Part shown: in pieces, positions 34,604-43,281 of the stretch | Layout of the letters: every line of letters begins with the position of its first letter | Numbering within the stretch: the first letter of the stretch is position 1 | NCBI RefSeq assembly: GCF_000730605.1 | Contig: NZ_BBIS01000024.1 | Span: forward strand, 1-64,000 | Reading direction: 5' to 3' | Source of the DNA: Pseudomonas monteilii NBRC 103158 = DSM 14164 | Lineage (GTDB): Bacteria > Pseudomonadota > Gammaproteobacteria > Pseudomonadales > Pseudomonadaceae | DNA: 64,000 bases | Notes under the pieces: generated by a model | The model's input: only the letters and a program-made list of their open reading frames with translations | Databases searched by the model: none | Told to the model about the DNA's origin: nothing | Program-made: the position numbers and the translations under genes

Positions 34604-35446
34604 TTATCCCCGTGCCGTGTGCAGCACGGGCCGGAAGGTCAGCAGTTCTTGTCCGTCGTCCGGCATTCGCTCGATGCCCAGGACGTAGCCGGGCAGCGAC
34701 TGCCGCGCCACCAGGACGCGCAGGTCGTAAGCGAAGTCGGAGAAGCGCGCAGCGCTGCCCGACTTGCGGTGCAGGTGCCGGAAGTCGAATTGCCAGCCGC
34801 CCGGCTGCTTGCCGCCGTGCTTGCGCACCAGGCGGTACAGCCAGCGCTCGATCCCGCCCTTCAAGCGGAAATAGGCTGGGTCGATGGTCAGCACCAAGGC
34901 GGCATCGAGCACGCCCGCATAGAACCAGTCCGGCAGGATCAGTTCGATGCCCAGCGGCACGCCGCTGGCATCGGCCAGTTCCTTCCACTCGTTGATCCAC
35001 GAGAAGCGATGCAATCGCCTTCCCGTGGTTTCGCGGATGGACGTGGCCACCGTGGTCGATTGCAGCCGGTCGAGCGCGGCTTTCAGGCGCAGGTAGTCGT
35101 TGAGAGACGTGCCGCGCCCGATGAAGCGCAGGATCTCGTAGGGAGTGGCGCGTATCCAGCGCGACGGGCGCAAGCCCGCGTCGCGCGCCTCCACGATCTG
35201 CGAGGCGGCCCAAATCAGCAGGTCGGCATCCCATATCGTTGCGATGCCGTGCTCCTGCGTACCCTCCACGCGGATGGTGATGCCGCCGGCGCGGAAGTCG
35301 ATCGGCGCGGTACGCCGCGACTTCGCCAGCGAGAAGAACGGAAAGGCCATCAAGTCCTGGCTGTCGCGGGGTGCCATGTCGCCCGGCAGCGCGCGGAACA
35401 GGTCGAGCTGTTCGCGCTGCAAGGCTTGCCCTGGCGGGCTGGACAT
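34604..35446 (-). CDS. repA: RepA-type replication initiator protein (RPA family)
   Basis: This 280-residue protein resembles plasmid replication initiators of the RPA group. Recognisable stretches are ALPGDMAPRDSQDLMAFPFF, DADLLIWAASQIVEARDAG, RATPYEILRFIGRGTS and a basic C-terminal winged-helix-like region. It should bind the iterons just downstream of the gene. I used the ATG giving MSSPPGQALQ; a GTG four codons earlier is possible, and neither has a strong ribosome binding site. It lies 26 bases after the excisionase-like gene. Confidence 0.85.
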   Translation of the reverse strand: MSSPPGQALQREQLDLFRALPGDMAPRDSQDLMAFPFFSLAKSRRTAPIDFRAGGITIRVEGTQEHGIATIWDADLLIWAASQIVEARDAGLRPSRWIRATPYEILRFIGRGTSLNDYLRLKAALDRLQSTTVATSIRETTGRRLHRFSWINEWKELADASGVPLGIELILPDWFYAGVLDAALVLTIDPAYFRLKGGIERWLYRLVRKHGGKQPGGWQFDFRHLHRKSGSAARFSDFAYDLRVLVARQSLPGYVLGIERMPDDGQELLTFRPVLHTARG

Positions 35447-35472
35447 GGCGACGGCCACCCACGCGCCAGCGA

Positions 35473-35757
35473 TCAGCGGCCATCACGGTAATCGCCCGCG
35501 TGGCGTTCGGCATATTCCGGGTCGGAAGTCGCCTCGTAGCTGCGCTGGTCGGCCCAGGCATCGAGGTCGGACACCGCGTACATGACGCGGCGGCCGAACT
35601 TGCGGAACTTCGGGCCGCCGCCGATCACGCGCTGTTTCTCCAGCGTGCGTGGCGACAGGCGCAGGTACTCGGCGGCTTCGTCGTTGGTCAGGTAGCGTTG
35701 GGGCTGCGCAGGCGCAGCGACAGCAGCGGCGGCAGGCCGCAAGGGAGCGGGTCGCAT
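35473..35757 (-). CDS. Excisionase/AlpA-like helix-turn-helix protein
   Basis: This 94-residue protein carries a MerR/excisionase-type winged helix-turn-helix (YLTNDEAAEYLRLSPRTLEK, then GPKFRKFGRRVMYAVSDLDAW). Such proteins act as recombination directionality factors or regulators in ICEs. The start is supported by GGAGG 9 bases upstream. It lies between the DUF2285 gene and repA, which suggests a link between excision and replication. Confidence 0.8.
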   Translation of the reverse strand: MRPAPLRPAAAAVAAPAQPQRYLTNDEAAEYLRLSPRTLEKQRVIGGGPKFRKFGRRVMYAVSDLDAWADQRSYEATSDPEYAERHAGDYRDGR

Positions 35758-35869
35758 GGGATGTACCTCCATCAAGCCCGGCCACACCACGCGGCCGGTT
35801 AGAGGCACTTTCAAGAAAGCGAGGCTGCTTGCTAAGGGACGATCTACGGGGGACGCGAAACGTCCCCCC

Positions 35870-36637
35870 CTACTGCAACGGCGGCGGAAGCTGTGCCAGG
35901 CGGCGATAGCCGCCACGCATCAGCGCATCGCCACGACGTACCAGCCGCCGCACGCGGGCACGTAAGGCGCTGTCCTTGTGCCAGTCGGCGGCGACGGCAT
36001 CGGCGCCGAACAGCCCTTCGGCCACTTCGCGCAATGACGCGCCCGCCAGGGTCGCGTCGAGCGTCTGCAAGGTGTGCAGTTCCAGCACCGCGGCCGTCGT
36101 GGGCCTGGAACGGGCCGCCGCCGCAGGCGTGGCAACCGTGGCCACGGCCAATGCGTCCAGCTCGGACGCGAGCGTGCGATAGCGCGCGCAGGGCGTGGCG
36201 CAGGCGCGGGTGGCGTAGAGGTAGGCCATGCCGTCTTCCAGGCCCGGCGCGAGCGCGAGCCGCAGGCAGCAGCCGGGCCAATGCGACACCAGCACCAGGC
36301 GCTTGCCGTCGTGGATCAGTTGCTTGCGGCCAGGGACGCGCCAGAACTCGAAGGCATGGGCTTCGGGTGGCGGGTCATCGTCCGGGTAAACCTGCACGAC
36401 GGCATCGTGATCGGGAAACCAGGCCGGATGCGCGTCGCGCGCATCCAGGGCTGGGTCTTCCAGCAGGCGCAGGCCCCACGCCTGCGCCGTGTCCGGCCGG
36501 CGGCGGCGGCGCAGCCAGTCGCGGCGGTAGTCGGGATTTCGGCGCAGGTATTCCCACGCCAGCGCAGGGCCGTCAAGGTACAGAACGTAGAGATAGGCCG
36601 CTGTCGGATACCAGTGTTCGGCGCTGCGATCAGTCAT
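35870..36637 (-). CDS. DUF2285 protein (with an N-terminal transcriptional-regulator-like domain)
   Basis: This 255-residue protein begins with AEHWYPTAAYLYVLYLDGPALAWEYLRRNPDYR, cited here only as key residues W9, Y10 and the EYLRRN motif, typical of the domain that precedes DUF2285 in ICE proteins. The C-terminal part (TLQTLDATLAGASLREVAEG, then ALRARVRRLVRRGDALMRGG) is the DUF2285 region. The role is unknown; proteins of this type sit in ICE regulatory and maintenance modules. It is expressed toward the excisionase-like gene, 110 bases away. Confidence 0.75.
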   Translation of the reverse strand: MTDRSAEHWYPTAAYLYVLYLDGPALAWEYLRRNPDYRRDWLRRRRRPDTAQAWGLRLLEDPALDARDAHPAWFPDHDAVVQVYPDDDPPPEAHAFEFWRVPGRKQLIHDGKRLVLVSHWPGCCLRLALAPGLEDGMAYLYATRACATPCARYRTLASELDALAVATVATPAAAARSRPTTAAVLELHTLQTLDATLAGASLREVAEGLFGADAVAADWHKDSALRARVRRLVRRGDALMRGGYRRLAQLPPPLQ

Positions 36638-36980
36638 GGCGAAACCTCCCTCTGTTTGGGATGCGTCGCCACGATTTCCGCGATGCGGGAACTATCGAAA
36701 TGCCATCAGGTCGTCATCAAAATTGGTTAGGCTGTAACTGTCGGTGTCAAGACCATTTGGCTCTGCGTGTTGCGGAAATCGTCTGAATGCGACGGCTACG
36801 CCTTCAGGAAAATGACGCGCAGCACCGAACACCGTGCCGCAGCCCGCGCCCAAGATCAGGACTGTTTTCAACAGGATCGCACCACTTCGGTGCAAGAATG
36901 CGGATTCAGACCTGCACGGTCTTGATCAAGATTGAAATAGTCACGATGCGCCCCGGCTGGCTAGGCCGCGCTGGTTTTCA
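36638..36980. other. Intergenic stretch, no supported gene
   Basis: This 340-base gap lies between the DUF2285 and DUF2958 genes. A short minus-strand frame (36692-36895, 67 codons) begins with a hydrophobic stretch, but it has no ribosome binding site and no family I recognise, so I do not call it. The region should hold the promoter of the DUF2285 operon. Confidence 0.5.
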
Positions 36981-37331
36981 TCAGTCCGTGATCGCGCCGT
37001 TCTCCTGCGCCAGCCGGACGTACTCCGATAACGGGCGCACCGCCTGGAAATACCGATCCCGCCGCACCGGCAGCTTGCGCGGCCCGACGATGCCCGCCAG
37101 GTCGGACAGCTTGACCATCCCGAGCTCAGGCATACCGATACCGAGGTCGATCAGGCCGTAGGCCGTGTCGCCATCCGCCGGGTCGAGCGACACCAGCAGC
37201 CAGGTCACATGCGCGTCCGGGGTGAACAAGCGCACCACGGGCAGCGGGTCGAGCCGCTGACCAGCGGCGAGCGCCGCGCCGTGGGCCAGCAGCCGGGCGC
37301 GTTCATCAGCGGTGACAAGCGGCAGGGTCAT
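36981..37331 (-). CDS. DUF2958 protein
   Basis: This 116-residue protein matches DUF2958, small proteins common in ICE and plasmid backbones. The core reads TWLLVSLDPADGDTAYGLID followed by GMPELGMVKLSDLAGI. The function is unknown. I chose the ATG giving MTLPLVTADERARLL, which begins the conserved domain and has GGAG about 10 bases upstream. The frame is open 67 more codons through a region with repeats, which I regard as regulatory DNA. Confidence 0.78.
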   Translation of the reverse strand: MTLPLVTADERARLLAHGAALAAGQRLDPLPVVRLFTPDAHVTWLLVSLDPADGDTAYGLIDLGIGMPELGMVKLSDLAGIVGPRKLPVRRDRYFQAVRPLSEYVRLAQENGAITD

Positions 37332-37399
37332 GGGCAGCTTCTCCACGAAACCGACGATGCGCGAATGCGCTTTGGTGCCGAAGCGCAGAACTGCCGAAA

Positions 37400-37505
37400 C
37401 GCATCCGTGCATTCGTGTGGAAGCACCGATGTGCAAGCCATCGCATCCGTAGAAGAACAGAAGCGCCGAAGCGGAATTGTCGGAAGCCGGAAAGACACGG
37501 ATGCG
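37400..37505. repeat. CGCATCCGT repeats between DUF2958 and the XRE gene
   Basis: CGCATCCGT occurs at 37400-37408 and 37442-37450, and inverted as ACGGATGCG at 37497-37505. Three exact 9-mers within 106 bases of a 320-base divergent control region suggest binding sites for a regulator, perhaps the XRE protein encoded next to them. No gene is seen between 37332 and 37650. Confidence 0.5.
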
Positions 37506-37596
37506 ATTCCCCGGTTCTGTCGGAATCCGCATCTGCGGATTTCCGTAAAAGCACGAAAGCGGGCCTTTCAGCCATGAATGAACACTATAGATTGTA

Positions 37597-37608
37597 GCCC
37601 TATAGGGC
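37597..37608. promoter_or_regulatory. 12-bp palindrome at the XRE regulator promoter
   Basis: GCCCTATAGGGC is a perfect palindrome, with a further CTATAG at 37585-37590. It lies 43 bases upstream of the XRE start codon, where an autoregulatory operator would be expected. The protein-site link is inferred. Confidence 0.5.
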
Positions 37609-37650
37609 GCAATGGGCTGTCATCTTGGTTTTTATGGGGAAACCAAGTTA

Positions 37651-37944
37651 GTGACAGCGAAACACTCATTGGCAACGGCAATACGGACAGTCAGGAAGGC
37701 GCGAGGCTTGAGCCAGGAAGCGTTCTCCGACGTGTCCAGCCGCACCTATATGAGTACGCTGGAGCGCGACTTGAAAAGTCCGACCCTGCACAAGCTGACC
37801 GAGCTGTGCGAGGTCATGGAAGTGCATCCGCTGACGCTGTTGACGCTGGCCTACGCCGGCGACGACACGCACAAGGCCGACGAACTGCTGGCGCGGGTGC
37901 GCCAGGAGTTCGAGGCCGTGCTGAAAGAGCGCGACGCGCCCTAG
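37651..37944 (+). CDS. XRE-family helix-turn-helix regulator
   Basis: This 97-residue protein has an XRE helix-turn-helix (LATAIRTVRKARGLSQEAFS, then SRTYMSTLERDLKSPTLHKL) and little else. It is a likely regulator of the ICE maintenance and transfer genes. I favour the GTG at 37651 because GGGGA lies 10 bases ahead; an in-frame ATG at 37612 would add 13 residues with no family match. It is one of few backbone genes on the plus strand. The gap 37945-38246 after it shows no gene. Confidence 0.82.
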   Translation: MTAKHSLATAIRTVRKARGLSQEAFSDVSSRTYMSTLERDLKSPTLHKLTELCEVMEVHPLTLLTLAYAGDDTHKADELLARVRQEFEAVLKERDAP

Positions 37945-38246
37945 CGCGTCTGAATGCCCGCAAGCGGAGCGCGCAGCGCCGCCAGGCGCGAAGGCGTGAG
38001 GGATTGAAGCCGAATGGACATGACGCCATTGGCGGCATGGGGCGCAGCCCGAAAGCCCGGCGGCGCAATGCGCCGACACGCCATGCTGTTCCTACTGCCA
38101 CGGGCTTCGAGCCATTCGACCATCACCAATGCAATGCTGGCCTTGGACATGCGGGACATGGGGCAACTGCCGAAACCCTGTGCGTGCGATGCTGCGATCA
38201 GCAGCACCGCGCCCCGCCGCAATGGGCGGGGCGCGGTGGGCGGCCG

Positions 38247-38561
38247 TCAGGCCGCCTTGGGCTTGCTGCGCGACCAGATGAGGTCGTGCGTGTCATTCTC
38301 GCCTTCGATCAGGCGGGCATAGACCGTCGCCGGGAATGAAGGATCGTCGATGGCCACCGACAGGTAATCCCGCCCGGCCTCGCTGGTTTTCTTCCACGCC
38401 GCGCCGAAGTCGTGGCCGGCCGCTTGCAGGCGGAAGTCCGGGGCGCTTTCGTTCTCGCCCTTGTCGTTGGGAACCAGCTTGACCTTGAAGTTGAGGGTCA
38501 GGGTGCGGAGCTGGCCGGTGAAGCCGTCTTTCTCTGCGGTGAAGGTGCCGATGTTAGCCAT
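38247..38561 (-). CDS. DUF736 protein
   Basis: This 104-residue protein has the DUF736 pattern [18 protein letters not shown] at the start and SAPDFRLQ with [20 protein letters not shown] later. The family is common in ICEs and alphaproteobacterial plasmids; the function is unknown. An AAGGAG site precedes the ATG. It stands alone between a hairpin-rich non-coding stretch and the XRE gene. Confidence 0.82.
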   Translation of the reverse strand: MANIGTFTAEKDGFTGQLRTLTLNFKVKLVPNDKGENESAPDFRLQAAGHDFGAAWKKTSEAGRDYLSVAIDDPSFPATVYARLIEGENDTHDLIWSRSKPKAA

Positions 38562-39245
38562 GATGATTTCTCCTTTCGGGTTGAACAAGGTCGCGCCAGT
38601 GCGTCCTTGTTGTGATCCGTCCGGCGGGGGATGGGCTGGCCGCACCGCGCAGCGGTCGCAACACCGTGGAGAACCTGGAAGCGAAAAGAATTTGTCCCGC
38701 GAGGAATGCGCGCAGCGCAGGGGGAATTGTTTTCGCTGGAAGGTTGCGGCCATGAAGCCCAGCCACCGCCAGGATTCACAACAACACAAGGACGTACTGG
38801 CCGCCCGCTCCCGAATGGAGGCATGGCCGACTCGGCATCCCCGCGCGACGGCTTCACCGGCCTGCGCCCTGACACGGGCAAGGACAATGCCCAGCGACAA
38901 GGTGAAAGCGTTCCTACCGCTGCTTGCGGCCCTTTGCGTGAGGCGTGGCGTGGAAGCTCCATTGCAAGGCCGGGCGGCGTGTCGGTGAACCGTCCTTCGT
39001 GACGTACAGGCGACGAACCGCCAGCGTCGAGGACGGCACGCTTTCGTGCAACCTGCGGCAGCAAGCCGGGGCGTAGCCCCACACGCCCGTCCATTGCGGT
39101 GGGGCGCGTTCGGAATGTCGTCGGCGCTGTGCGCCGACGCACTTATGGGCTTCGAGGGTTTCCCGCGCACAAGGTCACTTGTGCGCCGCCCCTTCGCCGT
39201 CCGCCCGAAGGCGGCGAAGGGGCGTTCTGGCTTTGGGCTTGGAAA

Positions 39246-39278
39246 CCGGGCGCGGCCACCGCCGCGCCCGGATTTTTG
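39246..39278 (+). terminator. Rho-independent terminator, plus strand, with no gene upstream
   Basis: CCGGGCGCGG (39246-39255) pairs perfectly with CCGCGCCCGG (39262-39271) around a 6-base loop and is followed by ATTTTTG. The hairpin and T-tract read as a terminator for plus-strand transcription, yet no plus-strand gene lies between the XRE gene (ending 37944) and this point. Confidence 0.65.
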
Positions 39279-39330
39279 ACCATCGGCACCAGGGCGGAAC
39301 GGCCTGGGGCCGATGCTGATGGAACAGCGA

Positions 39331-39356
39331 AGCGCCCCGGCCGAAACCGGGGCGCT
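39331..39356 (-). terminator. Hairpin downstream of parB
   Basis: AGCGCCCCGG (39331-39340) pairs with CCGGGGCGCT (39347-39356), 10 bp with a 6-base loop, 15 bases past the parB stop codon. It probably ends the minus-strand DUF932/parB transcript. The following T-tract is poor. Confidence 0.6.
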
Positions 39357-39371
39357 CGGTGGTGGTGAAGG

Positions 39372-41438
39372 TCAGGCGGCGAGTGCGTGGGCCTGCTGCT
39401 CGTCGTCGTTGTCGATGGCTTCCGGCTCGTCGTTCGTCACCGCCTGCGGCGCATCCTGCGCCGTGGTGTCGTCGGTGCCTTCGGCCTTGAAGATGGCAGG
39501 CATCCAGCCGGTGCCATCGGCCAGCCGCTCGGCTTCGCTGGCAATGTCGGCCTTCTTCAACTTCGCCAGCCGGGTGACGTGCGCCGGGGCGTACTGCTCC
39601 ACGGCTTCCAGAATCGCGGCCTTCGGCACATGCCGGAAATAACCCTCATTGGTGGGCTTCCACCATGCGGCCATGTCCAAGCCGACAGCCTGCGCCAGTT
39701 CCGCGCCCGGTTGCTGCGGCGTGGCGCGGGGTGTCACCACGTCCACCGTGACGGCCACGGATATCGCCAGCAGCCGCACCAGTTCATCTTGCGACTTCGC
39801 TAGCAGCACGGCGAACAGTTCGGCGCTGTCCTCCGGCAAGCCTTCGCCTGCTACCTGCTGCAACTCGCGCAGCGCCACGGCGGCGGGCGAATCCGGTATA
39901 TCCGGGGCGATGCCTTCCAGCCGGTCTTGCGCTTTCAGGCTCACGCCCAGCGGCAAGTCGTGGCCGTAGTGGCTGCCCTGCAAGACGGTCTGCACCATGC
40001 CATGCACCAGCGCGGCCAGCGCCACTTGCGGATGCCGGGCGACTTCGATTTGCAGCGCGGCGGTGCGGTGGGCGCTCAACCGCTGCGCCAGCTTGTCGGA
40101 CATGGCGGCGGTCTTGGGCTGCTCGTCGTCCTCGCCTTCGTCGTCGTTCCCGGCTTCGCTTTCGCTGCCGAAACCTTGGCGCAGGCGTTCCAGTGTGCGC
40201 AGCGCCTTGGCCTCGGCCTCGCGCATCAACCCGCGATGAATCACTGCCTGCCCGTTGCGGTCGATGGTGACGATGGCACCGGCTGCGGCCTTCACGGTCG
40301 TGCCGTAGTCCTGCAAGCCATCTTCCAGCGCCTGCAACTGCTCGCCCACGGCTTCGCCTTCTTCCTGCAAGGCATCGGCCTTTTCCTCGTCCTCGGTATC
40401 AAGCGCGTCATCCACGGCGGCGGCCAGTTCGTGCATCTTGGTTTGCAGCTTCTCGATGCGCTGCGCTTCGCGCTTGTTCGGTTCGCGGCGCTCCCTCGGC
40501 GCACGCTGGAAGGCGTGCAGGTCGGCATGGGTCACGGCGGGGGTGGCATCCACCCACGCCCAGCCTTCGTCCTTCACCTCGGCGGCGATACCTGCCAGCT
40601 TGTCTTGCGCCAGCCGTTCCAGCAGCGCGGCATCGGTCAGATACACGCCCGCGTCACCTTCCGCGAACAGGTCACGGCGCACACCACCGCCTGCGGCTCC
40701 GTAGGTATCCAGCCCCACGAAACGCACCAGCGGATGCCGGTATGCGTCAATCTCGCGCTCGGTGAGGCGGTCGCGCAATTGGGAAGGGTTGCGCTGCCAC
40801 GTCGGCGCGTCGTAGAACGCGGTTTCCTGCGCGGCGTGGTCGTCGGTGATGGCAAGGGCCATCAACTGATCGAGCGTCACGGCTTCGGCGCGGTAGTCGG
40901 CCAGCAGCCGGGGCGAGACGTTCGCCAGCTTCAAGCGGCGCTGCACCACCAGCGGCGTGACGCTGAAATCGGCGGCTATGTCCTCGATGGGTCGGCCTTC
41001 GGCCACCAGCGCGGCGAATGCCTCGAACTGGTCGGCGGGGTGCATGGCTTCGCGCTGCACGTTCTCGGTGAGGCTGGCCGTGCGGGCGGTGCCATCGGCC
41101 ACCAACAGGCAAGGCACTTCCCATTCCTTGCTGATGCGGCGCTTCTTCGCCAGCAGCTTCAACGCGGCCAGCCTGCGGCCACCGGCCACGACTTCGTAAT
41201 GCTCGCCATCGGCGGCGGCAATGACGATGAGGTTTTGCAGCAGGCCGACACGCTGAATGCTCGCGGCGAGTTCGGGAATGGACATGCGCGGGGTCTTGCG
41301 CACGTTGCGGCCAGCAGGACGCGACACCAGCCGCGACAGCGGAACCAAAATCAGGTTCTTGGTCGGGTCGGCGGCTTCCAGCGGGATAGCGGCGGCGGTG
41401 TTGAGGGCGCGGGCTTCGGTTTGGGTAATGGCGTTCAT
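39372..41438 (-). CDS. parB: ParB/RepB/Spo0J-family protein (large ICE ParB)
   Basis: This 688-residue protein has a ParB N-terminal domain: LVPLSRLVSRPAGRNVRKTP, YEVVAGGRRLAALKLL and ENVQREAMHPADQFEAF, followed by a helix-turn-helix (IEDIAADFSVTPLVVQRRLK). The C-terminal half is acidic and helical and much longer than in chromosomal ParB, as is usual for this ICE family. It may aid partition or gene control. A GGAG site precedes the ATG, and the DUF932 gene lies 80 bases upstream on the same strand. Confidence 0.9.
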   Translation of the reverse strand: MNAITQTEARALNTAAAIPLEAADPTKNLILVPLSRLVSRPAGRNVRKTPRMSIPELAASIQRVGLLQNLIVIAAADGEHYEVVAGGRRLAALKLLAKKRRISKEWEVPCLLVADGTARTASLTENVQREAMHPADQFEAFAALVAEGRPIEDIAADFSVTPLVVQRRLKLANVSPRLLADYRAEAVTLDQLMALAITDDHAAQETAFYDAPTWQRNPSQLRDRLTEREIDAYRHPLVRFVGLDTYGAAGGGVRRDLFAEGDAGVYLTDAALLERLAQDKLAGIAAEVKDEGWAWVDATPAVTHADLHAFQRAPRERREPNKREAQRIEKLQTKMHELAAAVDDALDTEDEEKADALQEEGEAVGEQLQALEDGLQDYGTTVKAAAGAIVTIDRNGQAVIHRGLMREAEAKALRTLERLRQGFGSESEAGNDDEGEDDEQPKTAAMSDKLAQRLSAHRTAALQIEVARHPQVALAALVHGMVQTVLQGSHYGHDLPLGVSLKAQDRLEGIAPDIPDSPAAVALRELQQVAGEGLPEDSAELFAVLLAKSQDELVRLLAISVAVTVDVVTPRATPQQPGAELAQAVGLDMAAWWKPTNEGYFRHVPKAAILEAVEQYAPAHVTRLAKLKKADIASEAERLADGTGWMPAIFKAEGTDDTTAQDAPQAVTNDEPEAIDNDDEQQAHALAA

Positions 41439-41518
41439 GGTGATAACTCCTATCGGTTCAGGGATGCAGCAGCGAAGAAAGCGGCAAGGGCTGCTGCCTG
41501 CCCCTGCCGCGTGGGGAA

Positions 41519-42349
41519 TCAGGCCTTCAACTGGCGCAGGCCATCGGCCAACATCCAGAGGGCGCGATTGAGGCGCACATCGGAATCAATGCCCTGCACG
41601 GGGCGGGTCTGCTGGCGGCGTCCGTTGGCGCTGCGGCCATGCAATCCGCCTTTGGTCAGGTTTTCTTGGGTGCGGTTGAACACGCTCCACAAGTCCGGGC
41701 GGCGGTCGTCGAACCGGCGCGGCATCAGGATTTGGCTTTCCGTGATGGGCGCGGGCTTGTTATCGGTGGGGTCGTACTTGAGGGCCAGCGCGGAACGGGC
41801 GAACACTTCGGCTTCGCCTTCGTCCAGCGTGATAGCGCGCATCAGGTCGCGGGATTCCTTCACGCGTTCGAAGCCGCTCAACACCTCGAAAGCGCCTTCG
41901 ATGACAGAACCGGCCACGTCGCCCTTGTGCGGCACGCGCACATCGGCCACGGTATCGCCGCACACAAGGCCATTGCTGCAAACGAACCGGAACATTCCGG
42001 CCAGCATCTGATAGCTGCTGGTGCCGTCGTGCGAGTTCAGCAGCACGATTTCATTGGCTTCCGCGCCGTTGATCTGACTGGCATGGCGCAGGCGAATCAT
42101 GTGTTTGGTGTAGTCGCGGCGGTCGTCGTGCCGCACGCGGGTTTGCGCTGCCATGAAGGGTTCAAACCCTTCCTTGCGCAGTTCCGCCAGCACGGCGGCG
42201 GTGGGAATGTAGGCGTACCGTTCGGAGCGGCTATCGTGCGGGGCCTCCGCGAAGATGGACGGGGCTACGCGGCGGATTTGGTCGTCGGACAGCGGGTAGT
42301 CACTGCGCAGCGTCGGGGAATGGGAAGCGAATCGAGATGCGAGTTGCAT
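41519..42349 (-). CDS. DUF932 protein
   Basis: This 276-residue protein matches DUF932 (phage and plasmid-like protein): ERYAYIPTAAVLAELRKEGF, then IVLLNSHDGTSSYQMLAGMF and VCSNGLVCGD. The family occurs in ICEs and phages and its function is unknown. I chose the ATG giving MQLASRFASH, which has GGAG 7 bases ahead; an alternative lies four codons upstream. It is the outermost backbone gene before the defence cargo. Confidence 0.82.
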   Translation of the reverse strand: MQLASRFASHSPTLRSDYPLSDDQIRRVAPSIFAEAPHDSRSERYAYIPTAAVLAELRKEGFEPFMAAQTRVRHDDRRDYTKHMIRLRHASQINGAEANEIVLLNSHDGTSSYQMLAGMFRFVCSNGLVCGDTVADVRVPHKGDVAGSVIEGAFEVLSGFERVKESRDLMRAITLDEGEAEVFARSALALKYDPTDNKPAPITESQILMPRRFDDRRPDLWSVFNRTQENLTKGGLHGRSANGRRQQTRPVQGIDSDVRLNRALWMLADGLRQLKA

Positions 42350-42995
42350 GGTTTTCTCCAATGAGTTGCTGTGGTTTCAAAGCTGACCGGATTCCAAGAT
42401 TCGGAGCCCGTTGTGGCTTCGGTTGGTTCGGCGCAGAGACCTGGGCCGGTCCTGTTTGCCGCCGTCTTTCCTGAGTTCATCGCCCGCGAAAAACCGGGCC
42501 AGCGAGGGACTGGCCGTCAAGGGAGAAGCGCAGGGTTGGTGCGGCCCGCAGCGCAGCGAGGACTCGGCCCTGCGCGCCTTGACGGCCAGGCACCGCGGGC
42601 TACGGTCGCGGGAAAAAGCGATGAACTTGGGGAAAGACGAACAGCGGCCAATGGGCCAGGGGGTGCGCTGAAACCAACGCCGCGCGGCGAGCGCCCCTGC
42701 GTGCCAGCGGCACGCCTAGCTGGATGGCTGTTGGTCGATCAGGTGCAACCTGTTCGGTGCATGCGAGGGGCGCCAAGCAAGGCGCGGCGGGGATGGGCTG
42801 TCCAGCCGATCCCCTGGAGGGCAAGCGCCGCGCGCAGGCCAGGAGCGAAGAGACGGCCGGAGGCATCAGTGATCAAAGCCGCATGGCCGCGACTCGGCAC
42901 GAGGCGCGGGGCAACGCCCGCGAGCCCGACGGCGGCACGCCGGGATGCTCTACTGTTCACAACAAAATGTAAGTGACGCAATAGTACTTATGAGC
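42350..42995. other. Non-coding stretch at the boundary between ICE backbone and defence cargo
   Basis: About 650 bases carry no gene I can support; open frames are GC-driven and lack ribosome binding sites. The composition changes sharply near 42960, from strongly GC-rich to AT-rich, marking the start of the cargo. I saw no transposon end or integrase-type repeat at the boundary. Confidence 0.5.
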
Positions 42996-43019
42996 CACAA
43001 TGTAGCTACATCTATTGTG
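42996..43019. promoter_or_regulatory. Nested palindrome upstream of the RelB-like antitoxin gene
   Basis: A perfect 12-bp palindrome ATGTAGCTACAT (43000-43011) sits inside a larger inverted repeat with arms CACAAT (42996-43001) and ATTGTG (43014-43019). It ends 10 bases before the antitoxin start codon, the usual place for a RelB-type autoregulatory operator. AGTACT just upstream is another small palindrome. Confidence 0.6.
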
Positions 43020-43028
43020 AGCGCAACA

Positions 43029-43220
43029 ATGGCAAGTAACGACGTCGTTCGTGCCCGGATTGACGGGCAGATTAAAGAAGCCGCAACTGTTGTTCTGGCT
43101 GAAATGGGGTTATCAATTTCGGATGCGATTCGGATGCTGCTGACCCGAATCGCGGCAGATAAGGCACTCCCCTTTGACATCAATCGTGTGTCGTCCGATT
43201 CTGATCGGAAGGCACCATAA
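43029..43220 (+). CDS. RelB/DinJ-family antitoxin without a toxin gene
   Basis: This 63-residue protein matches RelB/DinJ antitoxins: VVRARIDGQIKEAATVVLAE then MGLSISDAIRMLLTRIAADK and ALPFDIN. The N-terminal part forms a ribbon-helix-helix that binds DNA. I use the ATG giving MASNDVVRARI; the frame is open 28 codons further, but that sequence overlaps the operator-like palindrome. No RelE or YafQ toxin follows: the next gene, 61 bases on, is the Shedu nuclease. It may therefore serve as its repressor. Confidence 0.75.
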   Translation: MASNDVVRARIDGQIKEAATVVLAEMGLSISDAIRMLLTRIAADKALPFDINRVSSDSDRKAP

Positions 43221-43281
43221 GGTTGCGCTGAGGCAAGGCCCGCAAATCGTTTCTCTGAACAGTAGGGATCAAGAATAGTTC

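Larger units (their letters stand above)
38562..39371. other. 810-base non-coding stretch with strong hairpins
   Basis: No open frame here has a start signal or family motif, although the GC-rich sequence keeps several frames open by chance. Structure concentrates at the parB end. A 13-bp perfect stem lies at 39187-39199 with 39212-39224. A second hairpin (39246-39271) is followed by a T-tract on the plus strand and is listed separately. The stretch may encode a plus-strand non-coding RNA or hold control elements for DUF736. Confidence 0.5.

Noticed and set aside
36692-36895. 67-codon minus-strand frame with a hydrophobic start
   Set aside because: No ribosome binding site, no recognised family and no conserved neighbour relation that I know of.
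39927-42011. 694-codon plus-strand open frame opposite parB
   Set aside because: It mirrors the well-supported ParB and DUF932 genes, has repetitive His/Gln/Gly composition typical of antisense GC-rich frames, and shows no start signal or family motif.
42371-42976. 201-codon plus-strand frame between DUF932 and the antitoxin gene
   Set aside because: It crosses the change in base composition at the cargo boundary, has no start signal and reads as random GC-rich sequence.
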